The position numbers and the translations under genes are program-made. The notes below the pieces were generated by a model. The model saw only the letters and a program-made list of their open reading frames with translations, was not told the origin of the DNA and searched no databases. From Ceratopteris richardii (lineage: Eukaryota; Streptophyta; Polypodiopsida; Polypodiales; Pteridaceae), in contig CM035444.1 of NCBI GenBank assembly GCA_020310875.1, forward strand, positions 23,626,272 through 23,690,271: 64,000 nucleotides of DNA, given 5' to 3'. Positions 52,701-62,200 of the stretch are shown here, piece after piece. Every line of letters starts with the position of its first letter. Position 1 is the stretch's first letter.

Positions 52701-53212
52701 AAATTTGTGCTAAGATGGTGGAATTGGCTCAAACCATGTTTGAAGCCAGTCGCCTATTTAACATCTCTAGTTCAGCGAAGACACAGTTGCACTTTGATGG
52801 ACTGTTAGAAAGAATAGAGAAGCTAATTGCACAATCAGAAAAGGAACCCGCCTCTCAACATAAGGACAAGGCGAGTGAAAGAACAGGTCTTCCTGCCCAG
52901 GAAGCCTATGTGCCTAACTCTACGGAGCCAGTCACATCATCTTCTATGAATCGATTCACACCAAAATTCCTACGAGAGATTCAAGAAGACAAATGGGCGA
53001 AAGAAAGTGAAGTCCCTCCTCCCATTGAACTTGTGGATGATGCACACGACCAATTCCCACAAGACATCCCATCCATTTATGAGGAGCAGGAGAGCACCCA
53101 CTCTCAGGAAAGACTAGACTTTGAGTCTAATTCTTTACAAGAATTACCCCACTTCACAGGCCCATGGGAAGCTAAGTCTACTTGTATGAGAGCACCCACG
53201 GTCATGGTATGA
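49757..53212 (+). CDS. Gypsy-2 gag
   Basis: This is the capsid/nucleocapsid precursor. The start is ATG at 49757 (MNLRSGRHLGRD); upstream codons are open but have no ATG. The Retrotrans_gag domain (YFDGTGDPYDHVAEFRQVLR through LRSYVYLKDPRTIEECVRM) spans about residues 350-510. Knuckles of CX2CX3HX4C form follow: CYTCGGDHMANAC, CYRCQGDHLIRDC, and a third, CQECGKEHLLRDY, whose last Cys is Tyr. A Tyr/Gln/Pro-rich linker separates the first from the others, and a basic coiled segment and Pro-rich stretch follow. At 1,151 codons it is long for a gag. The TGA at 53210 is in frame with the protease; Gypsy-1 has Arg there. Confidence 0.88.
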   Translation: MNLRSGRHLGRDRQSLRSSKASVNHTARSWAQQLSHHSYYPSSETSESEMSQGMDRPTGSSGVPYLHRVEGPYKTQMEYLRTNRLGASIYEDGLGRSVVQIKNLDQSIGLEHPAVKFENGAYLDKEGTIYVVTSHPERTDEFGNVIPETDIEDLEQGNMGAEPRTPRGKSVLTRILTPEWIPQDNKSIDLLLNRETDEAFWRYKSDRPNDIGTIMIYEFKDPDSPGRVTYLDHASERIFVVTEHDRHAYTWKDEFVFPQPRSNVSYGHPGAGTSQAHGTQRDRSRDRPEVSFANPGGRERTRTETNRVEPEVLRAPRNQRNADEFPLPRPREHTRTLRPTQLVKSMKNYFDGTGDPYDHVAEFRQVLRAEQVEDLFTQYNAFGLTLRNTALTWFQPLNERQFRSIDQLLEAFIIEFSKSGIRHNTSSLIHSFKQTPQETVRLAGRRFRQYLERCPFPELPTPAKQVALFLDGLLSTKLRSYVYLKDPRTIEECVRMCIDIEDNLGEELELSKIYKDSDSASSLSSTQSTSIEELAEKVAQKLGVSSKQIPRFAPVKRCYTCGGDHMANACPIMAQPQVNPSSQYCTIERRYTNHSAQDCPYNKQVVRQTYPQPYPQQGRYQSQYPQQRYTRPQQNYQPQYQAQLRPQPVLAQQPPVPTNVIPIKYAAAEENLNRAIVPVTPLLSESDPSDHSFDSTHIDSPQAYYMQSPEHGESYYSEEPNEPSWEPNYTNVMYANPNPRPQLRQVRPPFPRGPCYRCQGDHLIRDCPLPPPTQSQSVTIQGYCQECGKEHLLRDYPKNPNNMPKITPINVVGLVVDSTGSATSTAPVQVVTRAQALQQNQGVGQEKSPDVSETESMTKKRTRAWKDSRERMKRQWAKKMSELEESLRETKSRITELTAQTPSHTAPPPSPPPFPSPSNPPPSNPPHLIPPPPRVGSILADPTPEDLNMMLKEYQARIQEGPNVTDHEKCYPRAELELERTKICAKMVELAQTMFEASRLFNISSSAKTQLHFDGLLERIEKLIAQSEKEPASQHKDKASERTGLPAQEAYVPNSTEPVTSSSMNRFTPKFLREIQEDKWAKESEVPPPIELVDDAHDQFPQDIPSIYEEQESTHSQERLDFESNSLQELPHFTGPWEAKSTCMRAPTVMV

Positions 53213-54109
53213 AATGAGGACTCAGTCATACCTAGGAACACAGAGGTAGTGAAAAACACTAAAGTACAATGCAACCTCACCTTAGAAGAGCTACTCAAAG
53301 TAAGGCCAGAGCTATGGAAACATGTAGCCAAACAAGTACCAGAAATAGCCAAACCTCGTTCCCAGGTAGGATCCCAGAGAACAGTGCCAGAAATACCATT
53401 GGACAAGATAGGAGACATGAGTGAGGGTGAAGAGGGAAACACATATCTTCCTATCACCCATCAAGGATACACCACCAAGGCCATTCTAGACTCAGGCGCA
53501 GGTGTTGCAATTGCTACTACTTCCCTATGGAAGCGTTGGGGCAAGCCAGCACTCAGGCCCACGAGGATGAAATTGCAAATGGCCGATGGTCACATAGAGA
53601 GACCCCTAGGGCTGTTAGAAGGAGTAACTCTCACCACGTGTGGTGTCGAGTTCGAGCATACATTTGCTATATGTGATTTTAGCAAAAATCATGCCTATGA
53701 AATGATCTTGGGACGACCCTTTATGCGACAGTTGCAAGTGGTCCAGGATTGGGGAACCAATTCTTTGTACCTGCAACACTTAGGTGTTACGACCAAAGTG
53801 AATCTTAAAGATTACTCTCATAGAGATGTCCCTCCTATTCAATGGAATCCCATCCATAGAGCCAAAGATGATACGGAATCTGTGCATTCCATAGGATCAA
53901 GATCCTCATGGATGCATGAAGACATCCACTTATGGATGTGCAAAGTGGCAGTAGAAGAGGAGAAAAGAGAAAAGGCCAGAGAAATAGGTGCAAACAAAAC
54001 ACATAGACCCATTCAAGACCCAGCCTATGCACCTCTAGTATTTCTTGATGAAGAATTTGAACCCCATGGCTGGGCAGATCTTAGCAACAATGGATGTAGC
54101 CATCAATGA
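53213..54109 (+). pseudogene. Gypsy-2 protease 1 and linker
   Basis: This continues the gag frame after the TGA. It carries a retropepsin-like domain with AILDSGAGVAIATTSLWK (about 53485-53535) and the closing ILGRPFMRQL motif typical of aspartic proteases. Near 54070-54095 a 2-nt loss relative to Gypsy-1 shifts the frame, so the ORF ends at 54109 while the pol frame continues from about 54090. Confidence 0.85.
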
Positions 54110-56096
54110 AGAACAATGGACACCCCACTGTGATGAGGATGGCTATGACCTTTCAGTCTTCTCCATAGAGCCAATCATGGGAGAGGCAGTGTTAGAAGAG
54201 TGCGAACCAAGCCCTGATGCATTTGAAGATGCGAGTGACTCCGATCTAGAGTCAATCATTATGGACCCACCTTCTGCATCAGATGAAGAATACTTCTATG
54301 AAGTAGAATTTCAACCTCAGAGGCACGGAGAGCTTACAAATGATGTAAGGCTAGCCACACATGTAACTCCTAAGGAAGAAGGAAAGAAAAGAAAGAAGAG
54401 AGAAGTCACACAAGCAGAGGAAGAATCTTTGTTTGAGGTCTCGGAAAATTTTAAGAAGTATGAGATAGATGACAGGAGAGTCATGGTGAGAATGCCTAAA
54501 CGTGAGGCACAATCAGGAGAGGCCTATGATAACAAAGAAACCACAAAGAAAATTGTGGTAGCCATAGAAGAAGGAGAAGAGAGATGCACATACATAGGCC
54601 ATGACCTGATAGAAGAGGAAGAACAAGAGCTAATAGCCTTGCTAAGAGAATACGAAGATGTATTTGCTTGGAGTTACAAGGATTTGAAGGGAGTTGATCC
54701 AGACATATGCTCACACACTATCCCCATGACCTCAGATGCCAAACCCTCTAAGCAAAGGCCATATACATATAATGATAATTATGCTTCCAAGATCAAAGAG
54801 GAGATAGATCGATTGGTTGAAGCTGGATTCATCTATGAAATTGAGCACACTGAGTGGGTATCCCCCATCGTAGTGGTGCCCAAGAAGAATGGCAAGCTGC
54901 GTGTATGCATTAACTTGAAGAAGGTCGATGCAGCCACAATTCGAGATAACTATCAGCTTCCCATCACAGAACATCTCTTAGAAAGAGTAGCAGGCAAGGA
55001 AGTGTACAGCTTCCTTGATGGATTTTCGGGCTATAATCAAGTAGCCATAGCTCTAGAAGATCAGCATAAGACAGCTTTTGCCACGGAGTGGGGCATATTT
55101 GCCTTTCGGGCAATGCCGTTCGGGCTTACCAATGCACCAGCTACCTTTCAAAGATTGATGTGTCACGTGTTTAAAGAATTCCTGAGGAAGAATTTGGAAG
55201 TCTATGTTGATGATCTTTGCGCTCATTCCAACTTTAGGCAGACCCATATTCCTGAACTCAGACAAATCTTTGACAAATGTAGAGAATATCAAGTCTGCCT
55301 AAACCCAGAAAAGTGCGTTTTTATGGTCAGGCAAGGCAAGATTCTAGGACACATAGTGTCAAAGAATGGCATATCCACTGATGAAGAGAAAGTGAGAGCC
55401 ATAGCCGAGTTACCTAGGCCAAAGAACATCAAGGAAGTACAGGCTTTCATGGGGCATTGTGGTTATTACCGACGGTTTATACACATGTATGCCATCATTG
55501 CAAAGCCTCTGTATGGACTTTTGACTAACTTTGAGTGGACGGATGAATGTGAGAATTCCTTCAATGAGCTTAAACGGCGATTATGTTCAGCACCAATCTT
55601 AACCACACCAGATTGGAATAAGCCTTTCCATGTTCATGTGGATGCATCCAATTATGCTATTGGGTGTGTACTCGCGCAACCTACTGGTGAAGGTAATATG
55701 GATCTTCCAATTGCCTATGCTAGTAGACAATTGAATGCAGCTGAACGAAATTATACAACCACCGAACGAGAAGGATTAGGCATGGTATATGCAGTTAAAA
55801 AGTTTAGACATTATTTGCTTGCAAATAAGTTTAAATTTTTTACTGACCATCAGGCACTGCTATATCTCGTGAACAAGCCATGCAATACAGGTAGATTAGT
55901 AAGATGGTTCCCCTTACTAATGGAATACGACTTTGAGGTTGTGGTAAGGAAAGGTAGGACTCACTTGAGAGCAGACCATCTCTCTAGGCTCACATCTGGA
56001 GAAGCCCCACAAGGAGTGTTAGATGACCTTCCTGATGCTTACTTGTTTAATTTGGAAGTGATGCCGCAGTGGGCTAAGTCATTAGTGCCAATATAG
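54045..56096 (+). CDS. Gypsy-2 reverse transcriptase and RNase H
   Basis: RT copies the RNA genome and RNase H removes it. RT motifs: SPIVVVPKKNGKLRVCINLK, FLDGFSGYNQV, KTAFATEWGIFAFRAMPFGL, NAPATFQRLM and the catalytic YVDD (EVYVDDLCAHS). The thumb/connection has GHCGYYRRFIHMYA. RNase H has HVHVDASNYAIGCVLAQP, TTEREGLGMVYA and FTDHQALLYLVNK and ends near ADHLSRL. The frame ends at TAG 56094, but the following codons stay in frame and in register with the integrase zinc fingers, so the TAG is a secondary stop. The RT motifs themselves look intact. Confidence 0.92.
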   Translation: MMKNLNPMAGQILATMDVAINEEQWTPHCDEDGYDLSVFSIEPIMGEAVLEECEPSPDAFEDASDSDLESIIMDPPSASDEEYFYEVEFQPQRHGELTNDVRLATHVTPKEEGKKRKKREVTQAEEESLFEVSENFKKYEIDDRRVMVRMPKREAQSGEAYDNKETTKKIVVAIEEGEERCTYIGHDLIEEEEQELIALLREYEDVFAWSYKDLKGVDPDICSHTIPMTSDAKPSKQRPYTYNDNYASKIKEEIDRLVEAGFIYEIEHTEWVSPIVVVPKKNGKLRVCINLKKVDAATIRDNYQLPITEHLLERVAGKEVYSFLDGFSGYNQVAIALEDQHKTAFATEWGIFAFRAMPFGLTNAPATFQRLMCHVFKEFLRKNLEVYVDDLCAHSNFRQTHIPELRQIFDKCREYQVCLNPEKCVFMVRQGKILGHIVSKNGISTDEEKVRAIAELPRPKNIKEVQAFMGHCGYYRRFIHMYAIIAKPLYGLLTNFEWTDECENSFNELKRRLCSAPILTTPDWNKPFHVHVDASNYAIGCVLAQPTGEGNMDLPIAYASRQLNAAERNYTTTEREGLGMVYAVKKFRHYLLANKFKFFTDHQALLYLVNKPCNTGRLVRWFPLLMEYDFEVVVRKGRTHLRADHLSRLTSGEAPQGVLDDLPDAYLFNLEVMPQWAKSLVPI

Positions 56097-56798
56097 ACAT
56101 ACGGGCCTAACCACCCAGTAGTAAACACACAGGATAGAGAGGTAGTAAAAGCTCAAAAGTATCACATCATGGCAGGTAGTATGTGCAAGCACACAGATCA
56201 AGGGATCTTGGCTTGTTGTGTGGAAGAGGATGAGTATGCTAAATGGTTGCAATTAGCACATGTAGGTGCATTAGAGCAACACTACTCAAAACAACGAACC
56301 CTACAGACACTAAGGAGACTCGGAGTGCATTGGCCAACTATGGAAGCTGTTGTCCAAAAGTTGTGCAAGGAATGCCCAATCTGTTGCACTAAACCACCTG
56401 TGGAACATGCCACTCTTTATCAAGTGTCCATAGTGCCAGATTGGAGTGAACCACTAGTATCCTTCTTGAGGACGAAAACATTCCCTCCAGACATGACTCT
56501 GGTTAGGAAAAGAAGTCTAGAACAAGAAGCCCTAGAGTACTCACTCATTGGTGATAATCTCTACAAGCGTGGTAAGGATGGTTACCTGAGACTATGTGTC
56601 CATGAAAGTGAATATCTCAAGATCTTGGAAACTGCTCACCAAGGTGTAGCAGGAGGACACTTTGGACCAGATCGGGTGATCAAGGCAATACTATTTGCGG
56701 GCTTCTGGTGGCCGACCCTTCACATGGATGCACATACCTATGTGAAACGATGTGATGTCTGTCAGAGAACTCAGTACGTAAAGATGAGATGCCACTGA
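56097..56798 (+). CDS. Gypsy-2 tandem integrase HHCC zinc fingers
   Basis: The frame continues from RT past TAG 56094 and holds two HHCC units. The first is HVGALEQH ... GVHWPT ... CKECPIC (about 56260-56385), the second HQGVAGGH ... FWWPT ... CDVC (about 56640-56765). Both have H-x6-H and C-x2-C around a W-P turn. A normal Gypsy integrase has one. A linker with an SLIGDNLYKRG-like motif, usual just before the finger, precedes only the second unit. At 56789-56798 the frame shifts into the integrase core. Confidence 0.8.
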   Translation, partial: TYGPNHPVVNTQDREVVKAQKYHIMAGSMCKHTDQGILACCVEEDEYAKWLQLAHVGALEQHYSKQRTLQTLRRLGVHWPTMEAVVQKLCKECPICCTKPPVEHATLYQVSIVPDWSEPLVSFLRTKTFPPDMTLVRKRSLEQEALEYSLIGDNLYKRGKDGYLRLCVHESEYLKILETAHQGVAGGHFGPDRVIKAILFAGFWWPTLHMDAHTYVKRCDVCQRTQYVKMRCH

Positions 56799-57742
56799 AA
56801 CCTATGATGGGTGGACGTGCATTCTCTAAGTGGGGAATAGACTTCGTAGGTCCTATTAATCCCCCAGCTAAGGGTTCCCATGTAGAATATATCATTGTTG
56901 CGACAGACTATCTAACAAAGTGGGTAGAGGTAAAAGCCACAACAAAGAACGATGCTCAAACAACAGCTAAGTTTTTATTTGAGAATGTGTTCACTAGATA
57001 CGGGCTACGTATAGAGCTAGTTAGTGATAGAGGCACTCACTTCTTGAATGAAGTTATTGAAAATCTGCTCCAAGAATTCTTGGTAGTACATAAGAAGTCT
57101 GCCCCCTATCACCCTCAAGCAAATGGCCAGGCTGAGAGCACCAATAAGATCTTATGCAATGTACTAACAAAATTAGTGAACAATAAATGCTCTGATTGGG
57201 ACAAGCTACACCATGCTGTTTGGGCATATCGAGTGGCCTACAAAACGGTACTCCAAGCCACCCCCTTTCAGATGGTATTTGGCCAAAATGCAGTGCTATC
57301 GCTGGATTTCTTAATACCTACATTGAAAGTAGCACAGGAGCATGAATGGACGGGTCATGAACTCTCCTCTAGACTTTTTGACCTTGAACGATTAGGAGAA
57401 ACAAGACTGAGGGCAGCTGCAGGGATATATGCAGCTAAGAAACGTCAGAAGGCATATTTTGATGCCCACGTCAGAGATAAAGGTTTGAAGGCAGGCGACC
57501 TAGTACTAGTCTACACTTTGAAACAACATGCAAGGAAACTAGAGAAGAGAGGCTACGGACCCATGATCATTAATAGAATCTCAACAAGTGGAGCAGTACA
57601 ACTAGCCACATTAGACGGCAATGTTCTCCCGATCTATATAAGCGGGTGCAGAGTCAAGTTATATCAGGAACCTCTGACGGAAGAGATGCTAAGTCAACTC
57701 AACACTCCTAAGAAACGCAAAGAAGAAGAAAGACGAATTTGA
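56789..57742 (+). CDS. Gypsy-2 integrase catalytic core and C-terminal region
   Basis: The DDE core inserts the DNA copy. D at WGIDFVGPINPP, D at LVSDRGTHFLNE and E at NGQAESTNKI are all present, with YHPQANGQAE context. A basic C-terminal region (RDKGLKAGDLVLVYTLKQHA, then GYGPMIINRI) follows, and I see no chromodomain. The first ATG in frame is at 56789, but the domain would be translated from upstream without the frameshift. TGA at 57740 is in frame with protease 2. Confidence 0.9.
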   Translation: MPLKPMMGGRAFSKWGIDFVGPINPPAKGSHVEYIIVATDYLTKWVEVKATTKNDAQTTAKFLFENVFTRYGLRIELVSDRGTHFLNEVIENLLQEFLVVHKKSAPYHPQANGQAESTNKILCNVLTKLVNNKCSDWDKLHHAVWAYRVAYKTVLQATPFQMVFGQNAVLSLDFLIPTLKVAQEHEWTGHELSSRLFDLERLGETRLRAAAGIYAAKKRQKAYFDAHVRDKGLKAGDLVLVYTLKQHARKLEKRGYGPMIINRISTSGAVQLATLDGNVLPIYISGCRVKLYQEPLTEEMLSQLNTPKKRKEEERRI

Positions 57743-59035
57743 GAAGAAGCTCAAGCAGAAGCATTGGAGCGCATACGGAGAATGAAATTAAGAAGACAAG
57801 GCAGAGAGCAACCTAGGCCAGATGCATATGCAGATCAAGGATATCATGTGGCTATGTGTGAAGTTTCAGGTATCAGCTCTCATAGGATAATTGATCGACG
57901 TCCTTTTATAACCTTAGATATAGGACAAGGAAAGGGTGCAAGGACTGTAAGAGCTTTGATTGACTCAGGTGCATCCACTAGTGCTGTCAAGTTGTCTTAC
58001 TGTCAAGAGTTGAAATTAACTGTCAATCCTATAGAAGCATATCTCATAGGATTGGGAGGTGTGGAAACCCCTTGCATGGGCGAGGTGGATCTTCCCATCT
58101 CCATTCAAGACGAAGCAATGACAGTCAAAGTACTAGTGTGTCAAGATGAGGACCTCACTGAGCCTCTTGTCTTGGGTCAGGACTGGATCTATGATCATGC
58201 AGTCAACCTAAACCTAAGAAGTGGACTTCTTCAGGTATGGGTAAATCATAGTCGAATTACAGTTGAACTGGAAAATGAGGCACTCAAGGAACTAAGTAAG
58301 GCACGAACTCCTGGTCCTTCCAGGGGTGCACATGAAGTTGACAATGCTATTCTTGTCCAAAAATGTATGATGCAGAAAGAGGATTGTCTCAACAACGGAG
58401 TCAAGGATAAGACGGTACTCCCTTCTTTTCCAAAGGCCAGAAGGATGCAGCAGCCAACGGCAGATCAAATACAGAAGAAGCAGAACACTACCTATACTGG
58501 AGGCCAAAAAAAGGAGCAAAGCAGATTGTTTCAGCCGATGAAACAAGTATGGAGGCGAAAAGGCGAACACCCTGTTCCGACCAGGCCAACACCACGGCCA
58601 AAACCTCTTATTAGTAATCAACAACACGACACTAATAAGAAGTCCTTCATAAATTCTTCTGCGAAAGTGAAGTCTATTTGGGTACCCAAGAAGTCAATGA
58701 AGGCCAGCCCACAATCACGACAAATCTGGGTGCCTAAGGCTTGCTTGCGGGCTCAAATAGCTACACCAAGGCCAAACCTTGTACAACATGTTTCACTCAC
58801 GCGAACATCGGAGGCCCAGTCGTACACATCACGCACTAACACGTATTCTTCCATGAGCACAAGTAGAATCACTTGTAAATGGGTCCCTAAAAAGCCCCAT
58901 TTTTCAAGTAAATACCCTATCACACTCTCCAGAGTCTCCCCAAAGTCAAGATCAAAACCTATCCATTGCATTTGGCAACCTAAAACTTGTAATAAACCCC
59001 CGGACCCCAGTTGTAAATCCATGTCCAGCTACTAA
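57743..59035 (+). CDS. Gypsy-2 second aspartic-protease domain with W-V-P-K repeats
   Basis: In the same frame as integrase after TGA 57740. A second retropepsin-like domain shows RALIDSGASTSAVKLSYC (about 57946-58000) and the downstream LVLGQDWIYDHAVNLNL closing motif. This is a protease fold independent of the one at 53485. The remaining 240 residues are basic and low-complexity, with four W-[VQ]-P-K motifs (SIWVPKKS, QIWVPKAC, CKWVPKKP, CIWQPKTC; 58670-58990). No ATG opens it, so it would be the C-terminal part of the polyprotein. Its substrate is unknown; it could process the additional ORF product or be a regulatory remnant. Confidence 0.78.
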   Translation, partial: EEAQAEALERIRRMKLRRQGREQPRPDAYADQGYHVAMCEVSGISSHRIIDRRPFITLDIGQGKGARTVRALIDSGASTSAVKLSYCQELKLTVNPIEAYLIGLGGVETPCMGEVDLPISIQDEAMTVKVLVCQDEDLTEPLVLGQDWIYDHAVNLNLRSGLLQVWVNHSRITVELENEALKELSKARTPGPSRGAHEVDNAILVQKCMMQKEDCLNNGVKDKTVLPSFPKARRMQQPTADQIQKKQNTTYTGGQKKEQSRLFQPMKQVWRRKGEHPVPTRPTPRPKPLISNQQHDTNKKSFINSSAKVKSIWVPKKSMKASPQSRQIWVPKACLRAQIATPRPNLVQHVSLTRTSEAQSYTSRTNTYSSMSTSRITCKWVPKKPHFSSKYPITLSRVSPKSRSKPIHCIWQPKTCNKPPDPSCKSMSSY

Positions 59036-59246
59036 CTACGTCACTCTCACATCACATCATTCCGCTTAGTTCTTAGGTCTACCCAATTCCTAACTACACA
59101 CACACGCACCGAGCACTTACTAACCCCCTAACCTCTCCCGAACCTCATGTTAATGTTGTAACGGGGACACAGTGTCATTTTTGTGTCCATTGCAATGTTA
59201 ACATCTATTCATATATTCTCACAGAACGAGCTGCGAAGTTTTCAAC
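59036..59246 (+). other. Spacer between pol and the additional ORF
   Basis: Non-coding, with a run of CACACACACGCACC near 59098. It may hold signals for expression of the next frame, but none is recognisable. Confidence 0.5.
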
Positions 59247-62200
59247 ATGGCTGAGGCGGCAGGAACTAGCTCTCAAACAGAAACGATCCAGCAAGTGGTG
59301 GACTTAGACAATTTACCCGTTCTGCCTGAAACAAACGAAAGACCAGAAGAATTGCAGGCCATCAAAATCATACCTATAGCGGACCCTCCCAGTGGCCATA
59401 CCATGCCCGTAGGAAAAACTTCCCACTGGTTTAGTGAAGTGGCAGGACCCTTGGGAGAGGGAACGTACCTATGGGAATCAGAGTTGGACTTCAATGGGAA
59501 GCAAGGTAAATACCATTTCTTTACAAGAGAATTCGAGAAGTTACAAAATGCAGAAGGTCTACGTTCGATATGGGAGAAGGCAGGATTGGATGCATATTTC
59601 AGTGCACGGCTCCCAAAGTCTGACTTCATGCGATGCTACTATCTCATCAACACCTTGACTCCAAACAAGAACCCAAAAGGTGCAAGCTCATTTGTGATTC
59701 CATCTCTGACAAAGGGGAATGAGCTCAAGAGGTTCAGGCTATCAAACAACTTGGTGAGGGAGGCTCTAGATATGCGCGGAATGCATATTCCTATAGAGAA
59801 GGAAACCCTAGTACCAGATTACATGAAGAATCGAAGTCTCACCAAACTCAAGGACATGGTGTCCATGACGCCTAATATTGCAATACACCTTGCATGTGCA
59901 TGCAACACTTTGCTTTTCCTGCCCAAGATAGATTCACCATGCCGCCCAAAAAGATTTGGTTTAGTTTGTATCTGGCAGAGACACAGAGCCTCACCATCAA
60001 CTTACCCCACTGGATAATTGATCAGATACACCTAGCTCACAAACGATGGCCGCGGAAACAGGTTTTATATGGATGCTGTGCTCTGACGAGAATAATTTAT
60101 AGGTGTTTGGCTTATGACATCCCTATTCAACGGGCCCTAATGTGGAATCGTGTAGAACAGTTTAGAGGCAGGACATCCACTGGACCCCCTTCTAAGAAGA
60201 TGAGAGGTACTGTCCAAGTCCCTTGTGCTCAACCACGTGGAGCCACCCTAACACCAGACGTCACCCCTCCACCCCGAAGAGTCCGACCATTCACACTCCG
60301 ACTTCCAAGACGCAGCACCGATGGTCCTAACTTGATATTCCCTCCCATCCCAACCGATCTTGAATTTCCCGGTGGTGCACCTTTGGAAGAACTCACGAAT
60401 GAAGACTTCGAACAATTATTACAAGATGTAGAGCTGGAGGCAGAAGAGGCACAACAAGTGGAGAATGTGCAAATGCAAGCAACAACCTCCCAAGTACCTG
60501 TCACCACAGTTGAAGTGGATGAAGAGGATAATGAAGAAGAAGAACAGGAGGAAGATGAAGAGGATTATGATCAAGAGCATCATGATGAGCAACAAGAAGT
60601 GCCAGAACTTGTAGGTGCACCTACATATACAGCTCAACTACAAAGGTTATACGACACAATCAAAGCAGTACAAGAAAGGCATCAACTCTCAGGTCAAGCT
60701 TTGATGCAAGAAATGCTATCAGATGATGGGGTGGATCAACATTTCATTGACACCCTCAAATTAGTGTCAGAATCTTTAGGAGTCCCTGAGGCTGTCCACA
60801 CAGCAGTCCGCCAGTCCGTGAGGTATGACAAACACAGAGTTGACACATTACCCCGAGCAGGTAAGACTATCAGGATACCCGTCACAGAACAAGAAGTACC
60901 CATTGAAACCACAGCTACCCCCATCACCACCATTGACCTCTCTGCTGAAACCTTCGTTCAGACATCACCCATCTCACCCCAGCATCCCCCATCACCACCT
61001 TCTCCACCCCCACCACCACCTCCCACCATGGAAGAAACGACAGTCATCACCTCTACCTTCACTTATAACCCATCCTCATTCACATCATTCTCATTCCGAG
61101 AACCCACCTCACAGGACACCCTCTTCTCTTTCGTCACCAATCCCTTGTACACTTCAACCCTTCTATCCTCTGAACCCATAACTGGCCATCCCATAATCCC
61201 AAGTGTGGTTGGAAACCCAGCACCCACAGAAGGCACCCTGTGTTTCCCAGCCTATCCCCCAATACGGGTACCTCCATTCCATGACCCTCACTTCCCATCT
61301 AGCCCCTACACCTCTTTCAACCTCACCTCACCACCCCAATACCCGTCCTTTGTGGAGCAGTTCATCCGCTCTCCAATGTTTCAAAGGCACATTTCCCCGA
61401 TGTTCGCAACGACATCAATTTACACGAACACCACACTCACTTCACCTACCATACCCACCTACATGGTAGCCCCTATACACACCACTCTGTCTGACCTAAT
61501 GGACATTTCACCCACCACAGCACCTCTCCCCACAATTCCACCCTCTCCCCCTCCACTACCCCCCACCTCACCACTCACCACATCATTGGCACACACATCA
61601 TTCACTACCTCCCTCCCCAATCCCACCTCCCCTGCATTTCAAACTTTTCCCCTTGCATCTCATAATGTAAATAGCACGTTCAACACATTACTTCAGTGTG
61701 CACATCAACTACAACAAAAATACCATCAATTGGAAGAACGCACTACGACCCTCCAGGCAGAATCTCAGCGTCTGCAAGCTAGAGTCATCACTCTTGAAGC
61801 TGATTACCAAACGCTCCTAACCGAGCATACCACCTTACAGCAGGCTCACTCCGAATTGGAATCAAAGACATCGACAGTAGATGATCAAGCAGTCAAGGAA
61901 CTAGAAACAGTGCTCGAAGCGCAAATGATATCTAATGCTACACTCAGACGCAACCTTGGGCTATTAAGGAAGCATATGGAAGCAGCACTAGAAGAGAACA
62001 AGAGGCTTCAACAACAAAAACAAGACAACTTTGAAGCGGCTATGGAAGGAACTGCAGGAGCAACCATTAGCCCTACCAAGTATAGAGCAGTCCCATCGGA
62101 AGACATTCGCATCTTACTTGAGGAGCATGCAAATTTCTTGGAGTCATATGAAAAGTTAGAGACTGAATGTGCAGACCTAAAGAAACAGATAGCCAGTGCC

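Noticed and set aside
53210..53212. Programmed stop-codon readthrough between gag and protease
   Set aside because: The older sibling has an Arg codon at this place and other stops of the element are clearly secondary, so a mutation is simpler.
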